Counted from the first letter of the stretch, positions 42,583 through 53,297 are shown. The stretch: DNA of 64,000 bases from Streptomyces avicenniae (GCF_000719135.1 NZ_JOEK01000003.1:352840-416839); one strand, 5' to 3'. Numbers and translations: made by a program. Notes: a model not told the origin generated them from the letters alone.

Positions 42583-44358
42583 TCAGTCCTTGATCTCGCA
42601 GATCACCGCGCCCGCGGAGAGCGCGCCGCCCACCTCGGCGGCGAGGCTCGTCACGGTGCCCGCGCGGTGTGCCGTGATGGGCTGCTCCATCTTCATCGCC
42701 TCAAGCACGATGACCAGTTCGCCCTCGGCGACCTCTTGGCCCTCCTCCACGGCGACCTTCACGATGGTGCCCTGCATGGGCGACGCCAGCGCCGCGCCCG
42801 TCGCGGCGGCCCCGGCGCGTCCCGCCGATCTGCGGCGCGCGGGCCGCGCGCCGCCGGCGACCGCCGCGCGCGCCAGCGGCATCGCCAGCGTCGCGGGCAG
42901 CGAGACCTCAAGGCGCTTGCCCGCGACCTCGACCACGACCGTCTCGCGCAGCCCGCTCTCCTCGCCCTCGCCCGGGACGGCGGCGAAGGGGGGCAGCTCG
43001 TTCACGAACTCGGTCTCGATCCACCGGGTGTGGACGGCGAACGGCTCGCCCTCGCGCCCGTTGACCTCCGGCGCGAACGCCGGGTCGCGCACCACGGTGC
43101 GGTGGAAGGGGATGACCGTCGCCATCCCTTCGAGCCCGAACTCGGCCAGCGCGCGCGACGCGCGCTCCAGCGCCTGCTTGCGGTCCGCGCCGGTCACGAT
43201 CAGCTTGGCCAGCATCGAGTCCCACGCCGGGCCGATGACCGACCCCGACTCGACGCCGGTGTCCACGCGCACGCCAGGGCCGAGCGGCGGCGCGAACGTC
43301 GTCACCGTGCCGGGCGCCGGGAGGAAGCCGCGCCCCGGGTCCTCGCCGTTGATGCGGAACTCGAACGAGTGGCCGCGCAGCGGCGGGTCGTCGTACCCCA
43401 GGGCCTCGCCCTGCGCGATGCGCAGCTGCTCGCGCACGAGGTCGATGCCGCTGATCTCCTCCGAGACCGGGTGCTCCACCTGGAGGCGGGTGTTGACCTC
43501 AAGGAAGGAGATGGTGCCGTCCTGGCCGACGAGGAATTCGCAGGTGCCCGCGCCGACGTACTTGGCCTCCTTGAGGATGGCCTTGGACGCGCGGTACAGC
43601 TCGGCGTTCTGCTCCGGCGTCAGGTAGGGCGCCGGGGCCTCCTCCACGAGCTTCTGGTGGCGGCGCTGGAGCGAGCAGTCACGCGTGGAGACGACCACGA
43701 CGTTGCCGTGGGTGTCGGCGAGGCACTGCGTCTCGACGTGCCGCGGCCGGTCGAGGTAGCGCTCCACGAAGCACTCGCCGCGCCCGAAGGCGGAGACCGC
43801 CTCGCGCACCGCCGACTCGTACAGCTCCGGCACCTCGGCCAGCGTGCGGGCGACCTTGAGGCCACGCCCGCCGCCGCCGAACGCCGCCTTGATCGCGACC
43901 GGCAGCCCGTGCTCGGACGCGAACGCGACCACCTCGTCGGCGCCCGACACCGGGTCCTTGGTGCCCGCGACGAGCGGGGCCCCGGCGCGCTGCGCGATGT
44001 GCCGGGCGGCGACCTTGTCGCCCAGGGACCTGATGGCGTCGGGCGACGGCCCGATCCAGATCAGCCCCGCGTCCAGCACGGCCTGGGCGAACTCGGCGTT
44101 CTCGGACAGGAATCCGTAGCCGGGGTGAATGGCGTCGGCGCCGGAGTCCGCGGCTGCCTTCAGGACCTTGCCGACGTCCAGATAGCTGGCGGCCGGGGTG
44201 TCGCCACCCAGCGCGAACGCCTCGTCGGTGGCCCGGACGTGGACGGCGTCGCGGTCCGGCTCGGCGTAGACGGCCACGCTGGCGATACCGGCATCCCGGC
44301 ACGCACGGGCGACCCGGACGGCGATTTCGCCGCGGTTGGCGATGAGCACCTTGCGCAC
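42583..44358 (-). CDS. accA2: Acyl-CoA carboxylase alpha subunit (biotin carboxylase + BCCP)
   Basis: 591 residues. Biotin carboxylase [21 protein letters not shown] (1-21), [10 protein letters not shown] (ATP loop), [16 protein letters not shown] and a C-terminal biotinyl domain with the target lysine in [11 protein letters not shown]. It carboxylates its own biotin for the PccB subunit, making methylmalonyl/malonyl-CoA. GTG at 44358 after GAGGAGGGAG. Name by resemblance to S. coelicolor AccA2, same position and length. Confidence 0.92.
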   Translation of the reverse strand: MRKVLIANRGEIAVRVARACRDAGIASVAVYAEPDRDAVHVRATDEAFALGGDTPAASYLDVGKVLKAAADSGADAIHPGYGFLSENAEFAQAVLDAGLIWIGPSPDAIRSLGDKVAARHIAQRAGAPLVAGTKDPVSGADEVVAFASEHGLPVAIKAAFGGGGRGLKVARTLAEVPELYESAVREAVSAFGRGECFVERYLDRPRHVETQCLADTHGNVVVVSTRDCSLQRRHQKLVEEAPAPYLTPEQNAELYRASKAILKEAKYVGAGTCEFLVGQDGTISFLEVNTRLQVEHPVSEEISGIDLVREQLRIAQGEALGYDDPPLRGHSFEFRINGEDPGRGFLPAPGTVTTFAPPLGPGVRVDTGVESGSVIGPAWDSMLAKLIVTGADRKQALERASRALAEFGLEGMATVIPFHRTVVRDPAFAPEVNGREGEPFAVHTRWIETEFVNELPPFAAVPGEGEESGLRETVVVEVAGKRLEVSLPATLAMPLARAAVAGGARPARRRSAGRAGAAATGAALASPMQGTIVKVAVEEGQEVAEGELVIVLEAMKMEQPITAHRAGTVTSLAAEVGGALSAGAVICEIKD

Positions 44359-44735
44359 GATGGCTCCCTCCTCGGAACAAGGTGAGTTTAGGCAGTGGCG
44401 ACACCTCGCAACGAGTCGCCCGCAGGAGTGACCTTGCCCACACGGACGGTGAGAGCGGGCGCTCCGCCGGGCCGTCTGCCCCGTCGTCCCAAGGTACGCG
44501 CCCTGCGGGGGATTACCGACCGAATCCGGGACCGGGCTGAAAGTCCGGTACTCCAGCACAGGAGTCGCGCGGACGTTTTGTCGGGACCCGACAGCGGCCG
44601 AACGGAAACTTTGCGCTTCGGGGGATCGGGCCCGCGTCCGGGAAAGGGCGGTTCACGCCGCATGCGCGGGGGATTGCCCGGCACGTCACCGGGCGGCCAT
44701 CCGCCGGGCGTGGACGCCGGTGCGCGGGCCCGCCG
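44359..44735. other. Intergenic region upstream of accA2
   Basis: 377 nt between the accA2 start and the Maf stop. No supported gene. It must contain the accA2 promoter; GCCCGG-7 nt-CCGGGC near 44676-44695 is a small inverted repeat that may end the maf transcript. Confidence 0.5.
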
Positions 44736-45377
44736 TCAGGCGCCGGGCGCCGCCGCCGTCCCCACTGTCCCCGCCGTCCCCGTCATCCACAGGTCCGTGA
44801 TCCCGACCCCCGCGCCCTCGCGCAGCAGGCGGCGCAGCAGCGGCAGGGAGAGGCCGATGACCGTGCCGGGGTCGCCGTCGATGCCGTCGATGAACGGGGC
44901 GGAACGCCCCTGGAGGGTGAACGCGCCCGCGACGTGCAGCGGTTCACCCGTGGCGACGTACGCCGCGATCTCGTCGTCCGTCGGCTCGCCGAACCGCAGG
45001 GTGGTCGAGGCGGTCGCGGCGGCCCGCCGCCCGCTCCTCGTGTCGATGACGCAGTGGCCGGTGCGCAGCACGCCGCTCCTGCCGCGCATCGTCTTCCAGC
45101 GCGCCGTGGCCTCCTCGGCGTCGGCGGGCTTGCCGTACGCCTCGCCGTCGAGGTCGAGCACCGAGTCGCAGCCCACGACGACCGCGTCCGCCGCCTCCGG
45201 GCGCGCCGCGACGGCCGCGGCCTTCGCCTCCGCGAGCAGCAGCGCGAGCGCGTCGGGGCTGTCGGCGGTGAGCGCGTCCTCGTCCACGCCGCTGACGATC
45301 ACCTCGGGCACGAGCCCGGCCTGCCGCAGCAGCCACAGGCGCGCGGGGGACTGGGAGGCCAGCACGAGTCGTCTCAT
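44736..45377 (-). CDS. maf: Maf-like nucleotide pyrophosphatase
   Basis: 213 residues. [18 protein letters not shown] (4-21) and [18 protein letters not shown] with the conserved acid, then TGHCVID. Maf proteins hydrolyse non-canonical or methylated NTPs and have been linked to division arrest. The C-terminal extension is Ala/Thr-rich ([15 protein letters not shown]). Confidence 0.88.
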   Translation of the reverse strand: MRRLVLASQSPARLWLLRQAGLVPEVIVSGVDEDALTADSPDALALLLAEAKAAAVAARPEAADAVVVGCDSVLDLDGEAYGKPADAEEATARWKTMRGRSGVLRTGHCVIDTRSGRRAAATASTTLRFGEPTDDEIAAYVATGEPLHVAGAFTLQGRSAPFIDGIDGDPGTVIGLSLPLLRRLLREGAGVGITDLWMTGTAGTVGTAAAPGA

Positions 45378-45433
45378 GTGCCCCAGCGTCTCACGCGGTT
45401 CTGGCCGGTCGGCGGCCGGTCACGGGCCGTCCG

Positions 45434-45646
45434 TCACGCGGGCCACAGGCTCGTGCGCCAGGCGTGCGGCCCCGGCGTGGGCAGGCCCCTGGTCAGCGCG
45501 CGCGCCGGGTCGGACCAGGCGCGCAGCGGGCGCGGCCCTCGTCCGTCCGCCGCCCCCGCCGCCCCGGCGGCCAGCCGCGCCCGCACGACGGTCAGGGCGG
45601 CGGCCAGCTCCTCGGGGGTGGGATTGCCGCGCACCACTGTGATCAT
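45434..45646 (-). CDS. accE: Acyl-CoA carboxylase epsilon subunit
   Basis: 70 residues. ITVVRGNPTPEELAAALTVVRARLAA is the conserved N terminus of actinomycete AccE/PccE, which stabilises the AccA2-PccB complex; the C-terminal end ...WRTSLWPA (W-x-x-S) is also typical. It is close to maf and encoded apart from pccB. Confidence 0.9.
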   Translation of the reverse strand: MITVVRGNPTPEELAAALTVVRARLAAGAAGAADGRGPRPLRAWSDPARALTRGLPTPGPHAWRTSLWPA

Positions 45647-45765
45647 CAGCCACTCCCGTGTCGGTCGCGTCGGTGCCCCGCTCCGGGGGCGCGGCCATCC
45701 TAGGCTTCGCGGGACGAGCTGACGACGTGGACGCCGTGGTGGACGGCCTACCGGAAGGACGTGCG

Positions 45766-46707
45766 ATGCGCGCGGTCGTGCTGAGGAATCCCGTGCCGTC
45801 CGAGCCCGAGGTGGGCGAGGCGCCCGACCCGGAGCCGGGCCCCGACGAGCTGCTGGTGCGGGTCGCGACGGCGGCGCTCAACGGCATCGACCTGGGCGTC
45901 ATGGCGGGCCGGTTCGGCGATCCGGCGCAGTACCCCTACCCGCTCGTCCTCGGCAAGGACTTCGCCGGGACGGTGCACGCCATCGGCGAGCAGGTGACGG
46001 GCTACGGCGTCGGCGAGGCCGTCTTCGGCATGGCGGTGCGCCCGCCGGTCGGGGCGGGGTCGCTCGCGGAGTACGTGACGGTGCCCGAGGGCTTCGGCGT
46101 CGCCCGGGTGCCCGCCGGGGTCGCCCTGGCGGACGCGGGCGCCCTCGCGCTGGCGGGCACGACCGCGCTGACCTGCGTGGACGCCGTCGCTCCGCAGCCG
46201 GGCGAGCCGGTGCTCGTCGCCGGGGCGACGGGCGGCGTGGGCGCGATGGCGGCGCAGTACGTGGCGGCGCGGGGCGCGCGGCTGATCGCGACGGCGCGTC
46301 CTGGCGTGCAGTCCGGCTTCCTGCGCGACCTGCTCGGCGAGCGCGTCCACGTCGTGGACCACACGGCCGACCTCGCCGGACAGGTCCGCGCCCTGGCGCC
46401 GCGCGGGCTGGCGGCGGCGATCCACCTCGCGGGCGACGGCGACGCGGTCGCGCGCCTCGTCGCGGACGGCGGGCGGCTGGCCAGCCCGCGCCACTGGGCG
46501 CCGCACGACGGCCTGGGGGACTCGCTGACCGTCACCGACGTCGTGGCCGACCCGGACACCGCGACCCTCGACCGGCTGGCGGCCGACGTGGCGGCCGGGC
46601 GGCTGCGCGTGCCGATCACCGCGACGTACGGCCTCGGCGACGCGCCCGCCGCCCTCGCGGCCTTCCGGCAGAGCAGCTTCGGCAAGCTGTCGATCTCCGT
46701 GCTCTGA
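45766..46707 (+). CDS. Zinc-free MDR: NADPH:quinone oxidoreductase-like
   Basis: 313 residues. MRAVVLRNPVPSEPEVGEAP start, LGKDFAGTVHAIGEQVTGYGVGE, AGTTALTCVDAV, and cofactor loop VAGATGGVGAMAAQYVAARGARLIATA. No zinc-ligand cysteines. It reduces quinones or enones with NADPH. It is convergent with pccB (28 nt apart). Confidence 0.85.
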   Translation: MRAVVLRNPVPSEPEVGEAPDPEPGPDELLVRVATAALNGIDLGVMAGRFGDPAQYPYPLVLGKDFAGTVHAIGEQVTGYGVGEAVFGMAVRPPVGAGSLAEYVTVPEGFGVARVPAGVALADAGALALAGTTALTCVDAVAPQPGEPVLVAGATGGVGAMAAQYVAARGARLIATARPGVQSGFLRDLLGERVHVVDHTADLAGQVRALAPRGLAAAIHLAGDGDAVARLVADGGRLASPRHWAPHDGLGDSLTVTDVVADPDTATLDRLAADVAAGRLRVPITATYGLGDAPAALAAFRQSSFGKLSISVL

Positions 46708-46734
46708 CGCCCGCCACCGCCGCATCGCGACGCG

Positions 46735-48333
46735 TCACAGCGGGATGTTGCCGTGCTTCTTCGGCGGCAGCTGCCGCCGCTTCGTGCGCAGCGCCCGCAG
46801 CCCGCGCACGATGTGGCGGCGCGTCTGCGACGGCATGATCACGGCGTCCACGTAGCCGCGCTCGGCGGCGGTGTACGGGTTCAGCAGCGTGTCCTCGTAC
46901 TCCCGCGTCAGGCGCGCGCGTTCCGACTCGCGCTCCTCGTCGCTCCCGAGCCCGGCGAGCGTGCGCCGGTGGAGGATGTTCACCGCGCCCTGCGCGCCCA
47001 TGACGGCGATCTGCGCCGTGGGCCAGGCGAGGTTGAGGTCGGCGCCGAGGTGCTTGGAGCCCATGACGTCGTACGCGCCGCCGAACGCCTTCCGCGTGAT
47101 CACGGTGATCAGCGGCACGGTCGCCTCGGCGTACGCGTAGATCAGCTTCGCGCCGCGCCGGATGATGCCGCCGTACTCCTGGCCCGTGCCCGGCAGGAAG
47201 CCCGGCACGTCCACGAAGGTGAGCACCGGGATGTTGAACGCGTCGCACGTCCGCACGAAGCGCGCCGCCTTCTCCGACGCGTCGATGTCAAGGCAGCCCG
47301 CGAACTGCATCGGCTGGTTGGCCACCACGCCGACCGAGGCGCCCTCCACGCGGCCGAAGCCGGTGAGGACGTTCGGCGCGAACAGGGCCTGCGTCTCCAG
47401 GAACTCGCCGTCGTCCAGGACGCGTTCGACGACCTCGCGCATGTCGTACGGCTGGTTGTCGGAGTCGGGGATCACGCCGTCGAGCGCCTCGTCCGCCTCG
47501 GTGAGCGCGAGGTCCGCCGTCTCCGAGCCGCCCGGCGCCCAGACGGGCGGCTCGGACAGATTGTTGGAGGGGAGGTAGGACAGCAGCGCCTTCACGTACT
47601 CGACGGCGTCCTTCTCGTCGCCCGCCATGTGGTGCGCCACGCCCGAGACGGTGTTGTGCGTCCGCGCGCCGCCCAGCTCCTCGAAGCCGACGTCCTCACC
47701 CGTCACCGTCTTGATCACATCGGGCCCGGTGATGAACATGTGGGACGTCTGATCGACCATCACGGTGAAGTCCGTGATCGCCGGTGAGTACACCGCGCCG
47801 CCCGCGCACGGCCCGAGCACCAGCGAGATCTGCGGCACCACCCCCGACGCGTGCACGTTCCGCCGGAAGATCTCCGCGAACAGCCCGAGCGCGACCACGC
47901 CCTCCTGGATACGCGCCCCGCCGCCGTCGTTGATCCCGATGATCGGGCAGCCAGACGTCAGCGCGAAGTCCATGACCTTCACGATCTTCTCCCCGTACAC
48001 CTCGCCGAGCGAGCCGCCGAAGACCGTGAAGTCCTGCGAGTAGACGCAGACCTGCCGCCCGTCCACCGTCCCGTAGCCGGTGACGACGCCGTCGCCGTAC
48101 GGCCGGTTCGCCCCGATCCCGAAGGCGGTCGCACGGTGCCGGGCGAACTCGTCCAGCTCCGTGAACGAGCCCTCGTCGAGCAGCAGGTCGATGCGCTCCC
48201 TGGCCGTCAGCTTTCCCTTGGCGTGCTGCTTCTCCACCGCCCGCTCCGACCCCGCGTGCGTCGCCTCCTGCGCGCGGCGGCGGAAATCGGCGATCTTGCC
48301 CGCGGTGGTGCGGATGTCGTCAGCGTCGGACAC
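46735..48333 (-). CDS. pccB: Propionyl/acyl-CoA carboxylase beta subunit
   Basis: 532 residues, carboxyltransferase of the ACC complex. [18 protein letters not shown], the oxyanion loops GGGARIQEG and [16 protein letters not shown], and the C-terminal [30 protein letters not shown], split over two motifs. It moves CO2 from biotin to propionyl- or acetyl-CoA. Divergent from birA, whose product biotinylates the alpha subunit. Confidence 0.93.
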   Translation of the reverse strand: MSDADDIRTTAGKIADFRRRAQEATHAGSERAVEKQHAKGKLTARERIDLLLDEGSFTELDEFARHRATAFGIGANRPYGDGVVTGYGTVDGRQVCVYSQDFTVFGGSLGEVYGEKIVKVMDFALTSGCPIIGINDGGGARIQEGVVALGLFAEIFRRNVHASGVVPQISLVLGPCAGGAVYSPAITDFTVMVDQTSHMFITGPDVIKTVTGEDVGFEELGGARTHNTVSGVAHHMAGDEKDAVEYVKALLSYLPSNNLSEPPVWAPGGSETADLALTEADEALDGVIPDSDNQPYDMREVVERVLDDGEFLETQALFAPNVLTGFGRVEGASVGVVANQPMQFAGCLDIDASEKAARFVRTCDAFNIPVLTFVDVPGFLPGTGQEYGGIIRRGAKLIYAYAEATVPLITVITRKAFGGAYDVMGSKHLGADLNLAWPTAQIAVMGAQGAVNILHRRTLAGLGSDEERESERARLTREYEDTLLNPYTAAERGYVDAVIMPSQTRRHIVRGLRALRTKRRQLPPKKHGNIPL

Positions 48334-48422
48334 CGGGTCGCTCCTACTCGTCCTCGGGTGGCTACCGCTCCGTAGGGTAACGTCGGCCGCCCGCCGCGGA
48401 CGTGCGGCGCCTTCCCCCGCCG

Positions 48423-48428
48423 TAGGGT
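48423..48428 (+). promoter_or_regulatory. -10 hexamer of leaderless birA
   Basis: TAGGGT ends 6 nt before the birA ATG; no ribosome site exists between them. Confidence 0.5.
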
Positions 48429-48434
48429 GGCCGC

Positions 48435-49286
48435 ATGAGCCCCCCGGTGAGCCGCTGGTCCGATCTCGACCGCCCCCCGCTCAACGCGCCCGCCCTGCGC
48501 GCCGCGCTCGTGCGGCCGGGCGGCCTGTGGACCCGGCTCGACATCACCGACACCACCGGCTCCACCAACGCCGACCTCGCCGAGGCCGCCCGCACCGGCG
48601 CCGCCGCGCCCGGCACCGTCCTCGTCGCCGAGGCGCAGACCAGCGGACGCGGACGCCTCGGCCGCTCCTGGGAGGCGCCGCCGCGCTCGGGGATCTTCCT
48701 GTCCGTGCTGCTCGACCCCGAGGCCGACGGCGTGCCCGCCGAGCGCCTCACCTGGCTGCCGCTGCTCGCCGGGGTCGCCACCGCCACCGCCCTCGCCCGC
48801 TCCGCCGGCGTGGACATGGCCCTGAAGTGGCCGAACGACCTCCTCGTGCAGGTGGACGGCGAGGACCGCAAGGTCGGCGGCATCCTCGCCGAGCGCGCCG
48901 ACGGGCTGGTCGTCCTCGGCATCGGCCTCAACGTCTCGCTGCGCGCCGACGAGCTGCCCGTCCCGACCGCCGCCTCCCTCACGCTGGCGGGCGCCGCCTC
49001 CGCCGACCGCGACCCGATCCTGCGCGCCGTCCTGCGCTCGCTGGCCCAGTGGTACCGCCAGTGGGCCGACGCGGGGGGCGACCCGGCCGCCGGTTCGCTC
49101 CAGTCCGCCTACGCGGCCGGATGCGCCACGCTCGGCCGCGAGGTCCGCGCGGAGCTGCCAGGCGGGGGCGAGCTGCGCGGCGAGGCGGTCGCCGTGGACG
49201 GTGACGGACGGCTGGTCATCGCCACTGTGGCGGGAACTCGCCACGAGGTCGCGGCGGCCGACATCGTCCACCTCCGGGCGACGTGA
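48435..49286 (+). CDS. birA: Biotin--[acyl-CoA carboxylase] ligase
   Basis: 283 residues. [14 protein letters not shown] (substrate loop), [19 protein letters not shown] with the G-R-G-R biotin-adenylate motif, and [10 protein letters not shown]. The N-terminal DNA-binding domain of E. coli BirA is absent, so it is a catalytic-only class I ligase. It biotinylates the lysine of the BCCP domain encoded at 42.6 kb. Confidence 0.92.
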   Translation: MSPPVSRWSDLDRPPLNAPALRAALVRPGGLWTRLDITDTTGSTNADLAEAARTGAAAPGTVLVAEAQTSGRGRLGRSWEAPPRSGIFLSVLLDPEADGVPAERLTWLPLLAGVATATALARSAGVDMALKWPNDLLVQVDGEDRKVGGILAERADGLVVLGIGLNVSLRADELPVPTAASLTLAGAASADRDPILRAVLRSLAQWYRQWADAGGDPAAGSLQSAYAAGCATLGREVRAELPGGGELRGEAVAVDGDGRLVIATVAGTRHEVAAADIVHLRAT

Positions 49287-49398
49287 CTCACGGCACACCT
49301 GCCGTAGGGTGGGCGCGTGAGAACGCGCGACGGGCGCTGCTGCGGACCGACCGGTGGAGCAGCGCGCAGCGAAGGGAACGCCTTCCCGGAGGCGGGCG

Positions 49399-50637
49399 GT
49401 GACCGTGGCCGGGGCTGACGCGGCTCCACCCGGCGGACCGGACGACGAGCCGGGCACCGGCCCGGCGGGCGGCCGTTCCGACGCCTCCGACACCCCTGGC
49501 AGGCCGGTGCAGGACACCGCCGGTGCCTTCGGGCCCGCGTTCCCCGGCCCGGCCGCCCCGGCGGGGGCCGTGCCTCCCGTCTCCCTCGACCCGGACGACG
49601 AGTCCGACGACACCATCGCGCTGCGCATCGAGGCGCTGATCATAGGGGCGGAGCGGCAGTACACGCCGTTCCAGGCCGCACGCGCCGCCGGGGTCTCCAT
49701 GGAGCTGGCGGCCCGCTTCTGGCGCGCCATGGGCTTCCCCGACATAGGGCAGGCACGCGTCCTCACCGAGGCGGACGTCCTGGCGCTGCGGCGGCTGGCC
49801 GGCCTGGTCGAGGCCGGGCTGCTGAGCGAACCGATGGCGATCCAGGTCGCGCGCTCCACCGGGCAGACGACGGCGCGGCTGGCGGACTGGCAGATCGACT
49901 CGTTCCTCGAAGGTCTGACCGAGCCGCCCGAGCCCGGCATGACGCGCACCGAGGTCGCGCTGCCGCTGGTCGAGCTGCTGCTGCCCGAGCTCCAGGAGTT
50001 CCTGGTGTACGTGTGGCGGCGCCAGCTCGCGGCGGCCACCGGGCGCGTCGTGCAGGCGCAGGACGACGCGGAGATGGTGGACCGGCGGCTCGCCGTCGGG
50101 TTCGCCGACCTCGTCGGCTTCACGCGCCTGACGCGCCGCCTTGAGGAGGAGGAGCTGGGCGAGCTGGTCGAGGCGTTCGAGACGACCGCCGCCGACCAGG
50201 TCGCCGCGCAGGGCGGCCGTCTGATCAAGACGCTCGGCGACGAGGTCCTGTTCGCCGCCGACGACGCGGGCACCGCGGCCGACATCGGCCTGCGCCTGGT
50301 GGAGACGCTGCGCGAGGACCCGATGATGCCCGAGCTGCGCGTCGGCATCGCCTTCGGCACGGTCACGACGCGCATGGGCGACGTGTTCGGCAACACGGTG
50401 AACCTCGCCAGCCGCCTCACGTCGATAGCCCCGAAGGACATGGTCCTGGTGGACGGCGCGATGCGCGACGAGCTGACGTCCGCCGCGCTCGCCCCGCGCT
50501 CGGAGAAGGCCGCCGACGTCGCCGAGGCCCGCCCGCCCGGCTACCGCTTCGCCCTCCAGCCGCTCTACCAGCGGCCGGTGCGCGGCCTCGGCATCGTGGA
50601 GCCCTGGCTGCTGACCCGCCGCGACGACACGGGCTGA
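49399..50637 (+). CDS. cya: Class III adenylate cyclase
   Basis: 412 residues from the GTG at 49399 (CGGAGGCGGGC upstream); a longer reading starts at 49354. A Pro/Gly-rich N terminus precedes a helical regulatory domain (about 60-210) and the cyclase homology domain (about 215-380; VGFADLVGFTRLTRRLEEEEL with metal Asp, GRLIKTLGDEVLFAA with the second Asp, RVGIAFGTVTTRMGDVFGNTVNLASRL). It makes cAMP. A short open frame 49317-49418 begins 6 nt after TAGGGT upstream. Confidence 0.88.
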   Translation: MTVAGADAAPPGGPDDEPGTGPAGGRSDASDTPGRPVQDTAGAFGPAFPGPAAPAGAVPPVSLDPDDESDDTIALRIEALIIGAERQYTPFQAARAAGVSMELAARFWRAMGFPDIGQARVLTEADVLALRRLAGLVEAGLLSEPMAIQVARSTGQTTARLADWQIDSFLEGLTEPPEPGMTRTEVALPLVELLLPELQEFLVYVWRRQLAAATGRVVQAQDDAEMVDRRLAVGFADLVGFTRLTRRLEEEELGELVEAFETTAADQVAAQGGRLIKTLGDEVLFAADDAGTAADIGLRLVETLREDPMMPELRVGIAFGTVTTRMGDVFGNTVNLASRLTSIAPKDMVLVDGAMRDELTSAALAPRSEKAADVAEARPPGYRFALQPLYQRPVRGLGIVEPWLLTRRDDTG

Positions 50638-50687
50638 GCCCGCCGCCCTCTGCCGCACGCCGCCCGCCCGGTGCCACAATGCGCCCC

Positions 50688-51503
50688 ATGAGCGGCGATG
50701 CGGCGGGCGAGCGGCGGTACGGCGACTGGGTGGCGGTACGGCGCGAGGGCGGCGGCCACGTCGCCGAGCTGGTCCTCGACCGGACGGCCGCGATGAACGC
50801 GCTCTCCACCGAGCTGGCCCGCCGCCTCACCGCCGCCTGCGCCGACCTGGCGGCCGACCGGGACGTACGGGCCGTCGTCCTCACCTCGACGCATCCCCGC
50901 GCGTTCTGCGTGGGCGCCGACCTGAAGGAACGGGGCGGCCTGGACGACGCCGCGTTCGGGCGGCACCGGACGGTGCTGCGCGCCGCGTTCACCGCCGTCC
51001 TCGACCTGCCGCAGCCCGCCGTCGCGGCCGTGCGGGGCTTCGCGCTCGGCGGCGGCTACGAGCTGGCCCTGTCCTGCGACCTGATCGTGGCCGACCCGAC
51101 CGCCGTCGTCGGCCTGCCCGAGGTGTCCGTGGGCGTCATCCCCGGCGGGGGTGGCACGCAGCTGCTGCCGCGCCGGGTCGGCGCCGCGCGCGCCGCCGAG
51201 TTGATCTTCACCGCCCGCCGCGTCGAGGCGGCGGAGGCGGCACGTCTCGGCCTGGTGGACGTGCTCGCCGAGGACGGCGCGGCGCGTGACGAGGCGCTCG
51301 CCCTCGCCGGGCGCATCGCGGCGCACTCCCCGGTGGGCCTGCGCGCCGCCAAGCGCGCCCTGCGCGTCGGGAACGGCCTGGAGCTGCGCGCCGGGCTCGA
51401 AGTGGAGGACGCGGCCTGGCGCACGGTCGCGTTCTCGCCCGACAGGGCCGAGGGCGTGGCGGCGTTCAACGAGCGGCGGAGCCCGCAGTGGCCGGGCCTG
51501 TGA
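50688..51503 (+). CDS. Enoyl-CoA hydratase/isomerase family
   Basis: 271 residues, crotonase fold. HPRAFCVGADLKERGG (oxyanion hole), AVRGFALGGGYELALSCDL (second NH donor) and GVIPGGGGTQLLPR with the first catalytic Glu region intact (LPEVSVG). It hydrates or isomerises enoyl-CoAs; the exact substrate is open. CACAAT ends 7 nt before the ATG at 50688. Confidence 0.88.
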   Translation: MSGDAAGERRYGDWVAVRREGGGHVAELVLDRTAAMNALSTELARRLTAACADLAADRDVRAVVLTSTHPRAFCVGADLKERGGLDDAAFGRHRTVLRAAFTAVLDLPQPAVAAVRGFALGGGYELALSCDLIVADPTAVVGLPEVSVGVIPGGGGTQLLPRRVGAARAAELIFTARRVEAAEAARLGLVDVLAEDGAARDEALALAGRIAAHSPVGLRAAKRALRVGNGLELRAGLEVEDAAWRTVAFSPDRAEGVAAFNERRSPQWPGL

Positions 51504-51582
51504 CCCCGTGCGCGGGCCGTGCGGGCGGCCGGTAAGTGCGGGCAAGGAGTAGTTGAAGGCACCAAACCGTGCCGAACGCCCA

Positions 51583-51588
51583 TAGCCT
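51583..51588 (+). promoter_or_regulatory. -10 hexamer of leaderless GGDEF gene
   Basis: TAGCCT ends 6 nt before the ATG at 51595. Confidence 0.45.
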
Positions 51589-51594
51589 GAGCGT

Positions 51595-52722
51595 ATGGGT
51601 GACGAAAGCCGGGTGCGCGCGGTCGTGGATCTCGCGCAGCGGATGGCCGCGGCGCAGGCGCTGCCCGAGGTCGCGCTCGCGGCGGCGGAGAGCGCGCGGC
51701 TGGCGCTGCGCGCCTCGTTCGCGGCGCTGTCGGTGTGGGAGCGCGAGCGGGGGCGGCTGCGCGTCCTGGCGAACGCGGGGGAGCTGGCCGAGGGGGAGGA
51801 ACGGTTCCCCGCCGACGAGTCGTATCCCGTGGCGGACTTCCCGGAGATCACCGAGTTCCTGCACGACAGGTCGGGCCGTGGCGGCGAGCCGCGCGCCTGG
51901 GTGGAGACGGCGGACGGGCCGCGCGGCAGCCGCCGGGTGCTGGCGCTGCGCAGGCGGGCGCGGGGGTCGTGCGTCGTGGCGCCGCTGGTGCTGAACGGGC
52001 GGGCGTGGGGGGAGCTGTACGTGGCGCGCGCCGCCGGGGAGGAGCCGCTGGGGCGCGTGGACGCGGACTTCGCGTCAGCGCTGGCGTCGGCGATAGCCGC
52101 CGGTCTCGTGCAGTACGAGCGGCTGGCGGAGGCGCAGCGCCTCGCGTACACCGATCCGCTCACCGGGCTTGCGAACCGCAGGGCGGTGGACATACGCCTG
52201 GAGGAGGCGCTGGAACGCCACCGCGCCACAGGGGCCGTCGTCACGCTGGTGGTGTGCGACATGAACGGGCTGAAGGGGGTCAACGACACGTACGGGCACG
52301 CGACGGGGGACCGGCTGCTGGAACGGTTCGGCTCCGTCCTGTCCCGGTGCGCGGCGGGGGTGCCTGGGGCGCTGGCGGCGCGGCTGGGCGGGGACGAGTT
52401 CTGTCTGCTGGCGGTCGGGGCGGAGGCGGCCGAGGTGGAGCGGGCGGCGGAGGAGATCTGCCGCCGGGCCGCCGAGCTGGAGCTGGGGGAAGGCGTGGCG
52501 TGCGGGGTGGCGTCCACGGGGGAGGCGATCGGTCCGCTGCGGTCGGCGCGCGGCCTGTTCAGGCTGGCGGACGCGGCGCAGTACGAGGCGAAGGCGACGC
52601 GCTCTGGCACGCCCGTCGTGGCGGGTCGCGCGGGCGCGGGGGACGCGGCGGTGGCGCTCGCCGAGGCGGCGGTGCCCGAGGGGCCCGAGCGGCGGACGAT
52701 CCGGGGGCGCGGCGCGCACTGA
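51595..52722 (+). CDS. GAF-GGDEF diguanylate cyclase
   Basis: 375 residues. GAF domain (about 10-170), then GGDEF domain with YTDPLTGLANRRAVDIRLEEAL, DMNGLKGVNDTYGHATGDRLL and intact active site RLGGDEF. No RxxD inhibitory site precedes GGDEF by five residues, so product feedback there is unlikely. It makes c-di-GMP, which controls development through BldD in streptomycetes. It lies 1 kb from the cAMP gene. Confidence 0.88.
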   Translation: MGDESRVRAVVDLAQRMAAAQALPEVALAAAESARLALRASFAALSVWERERGRLRVLANAGELAEGEERFPADESYPVADFPEITEFLHDRSGRGGEPRAWVETADGPRGSRRVLALRRRARGSCVVAPLVLNGRAWGELYVARAAGEEPLGRVDADFASALASAIAAGLVQYERLAEAQRLAYTDPLTGLANRRAVDIRLEEALERHRATGAVVTLVVCDMNGLKGVNDTYGHATGDRLLERFGSVLSRCAAGVPGALAARLGGDEFCLLAVGAEAAEVERAAEEICRRAAELELGEGVACGVASTGEAIGPLRSARGLFRLADAAQYEAKATRSGTPVVAGRAGAGDAAVALAEAAVPEGPERRTIRGRGAH

Positions 52723-52742
52723 GGCGCCGTACGGCGCGCCCG

Positions 52743-53297
52743 CTACCGGCCCGCGCCGCGCTCGTCGGCCAGGAGCGCGTACGTGTCGAGGCTCGTCCAC
52801 TCGCCCTTGAAGAAGTCGGCGGCGACGTTCCGCCCCTCGTGGCGGAATCCCGACGCTCGCAGGAGCCGCGCCACGGCCTCGTTCCGCGCGTCGCACAGCG
52901 CGACGAGCCGGTGCGCCCCGTGGTCGTCGAACAGCCAGTCGGCGACGCGTCGCACCGCCTCGCGCCCCACCCCGGCGCGCTGCCGCGCGGGCGCGACGGT
53001 GACCCCGAGTTCGTACGTGTCGGGCTGGCTGTCCCACGTGTGCACGGCGACGTCGCCCAGCAGCGCGGACGTCGCCGGGTCGCGCACCGCGAGCTGGAGC
53101 CAGCCGCCTGGCGCGGGCAGCGGGCCGTCCGGCTGCGCGGCGATGAGGCGGTCGGCCTCGGCCGTGCCGTAGTCGGGCGTCCAGGACTGGAGGCGGGCCA
53201 CGGCGGGGTCGCGGCGGTAGGCGACGAAGGCGTCACGGTCGCCGGGGCCGAGCGGGGACAGGGACAGCCGGGCGGTCGTCAGGGGATGGTCGCGCAC
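52743..53297 (-). CDS. GNAT N-acetyltransferase
   Basis: 184 residues, RimJ-like: TTARLSLSPLGPGDRDAFVAYRRDP at the start, LGVTVAPARQRAGVGREAVRRVADWLF (acetyl-CoA loop), HRLVALCDARNEAVARLLRASGF. Its ATG lies inside the end of the MerR gene (19-nt overlap), so the two are coupled and the MerR protein may control it. Confidence 0.83.
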   Translation of the reverse strand: MRDHPLTTARLSLSPLGPGDRDAFVAYRRDPAVARLQSWTPDYGTAEADRLIAAQPDGPLPAPGGWLQLAVRDPATSALLGDVAVHTWDSQPDTYELGVTVAPARQRAGVGREAVRRVADWLFDDHGAHRLVALCDARNEAVARLLRASGFRHEGRNVAADFFKGEWTSLDTYALLADERGAGR

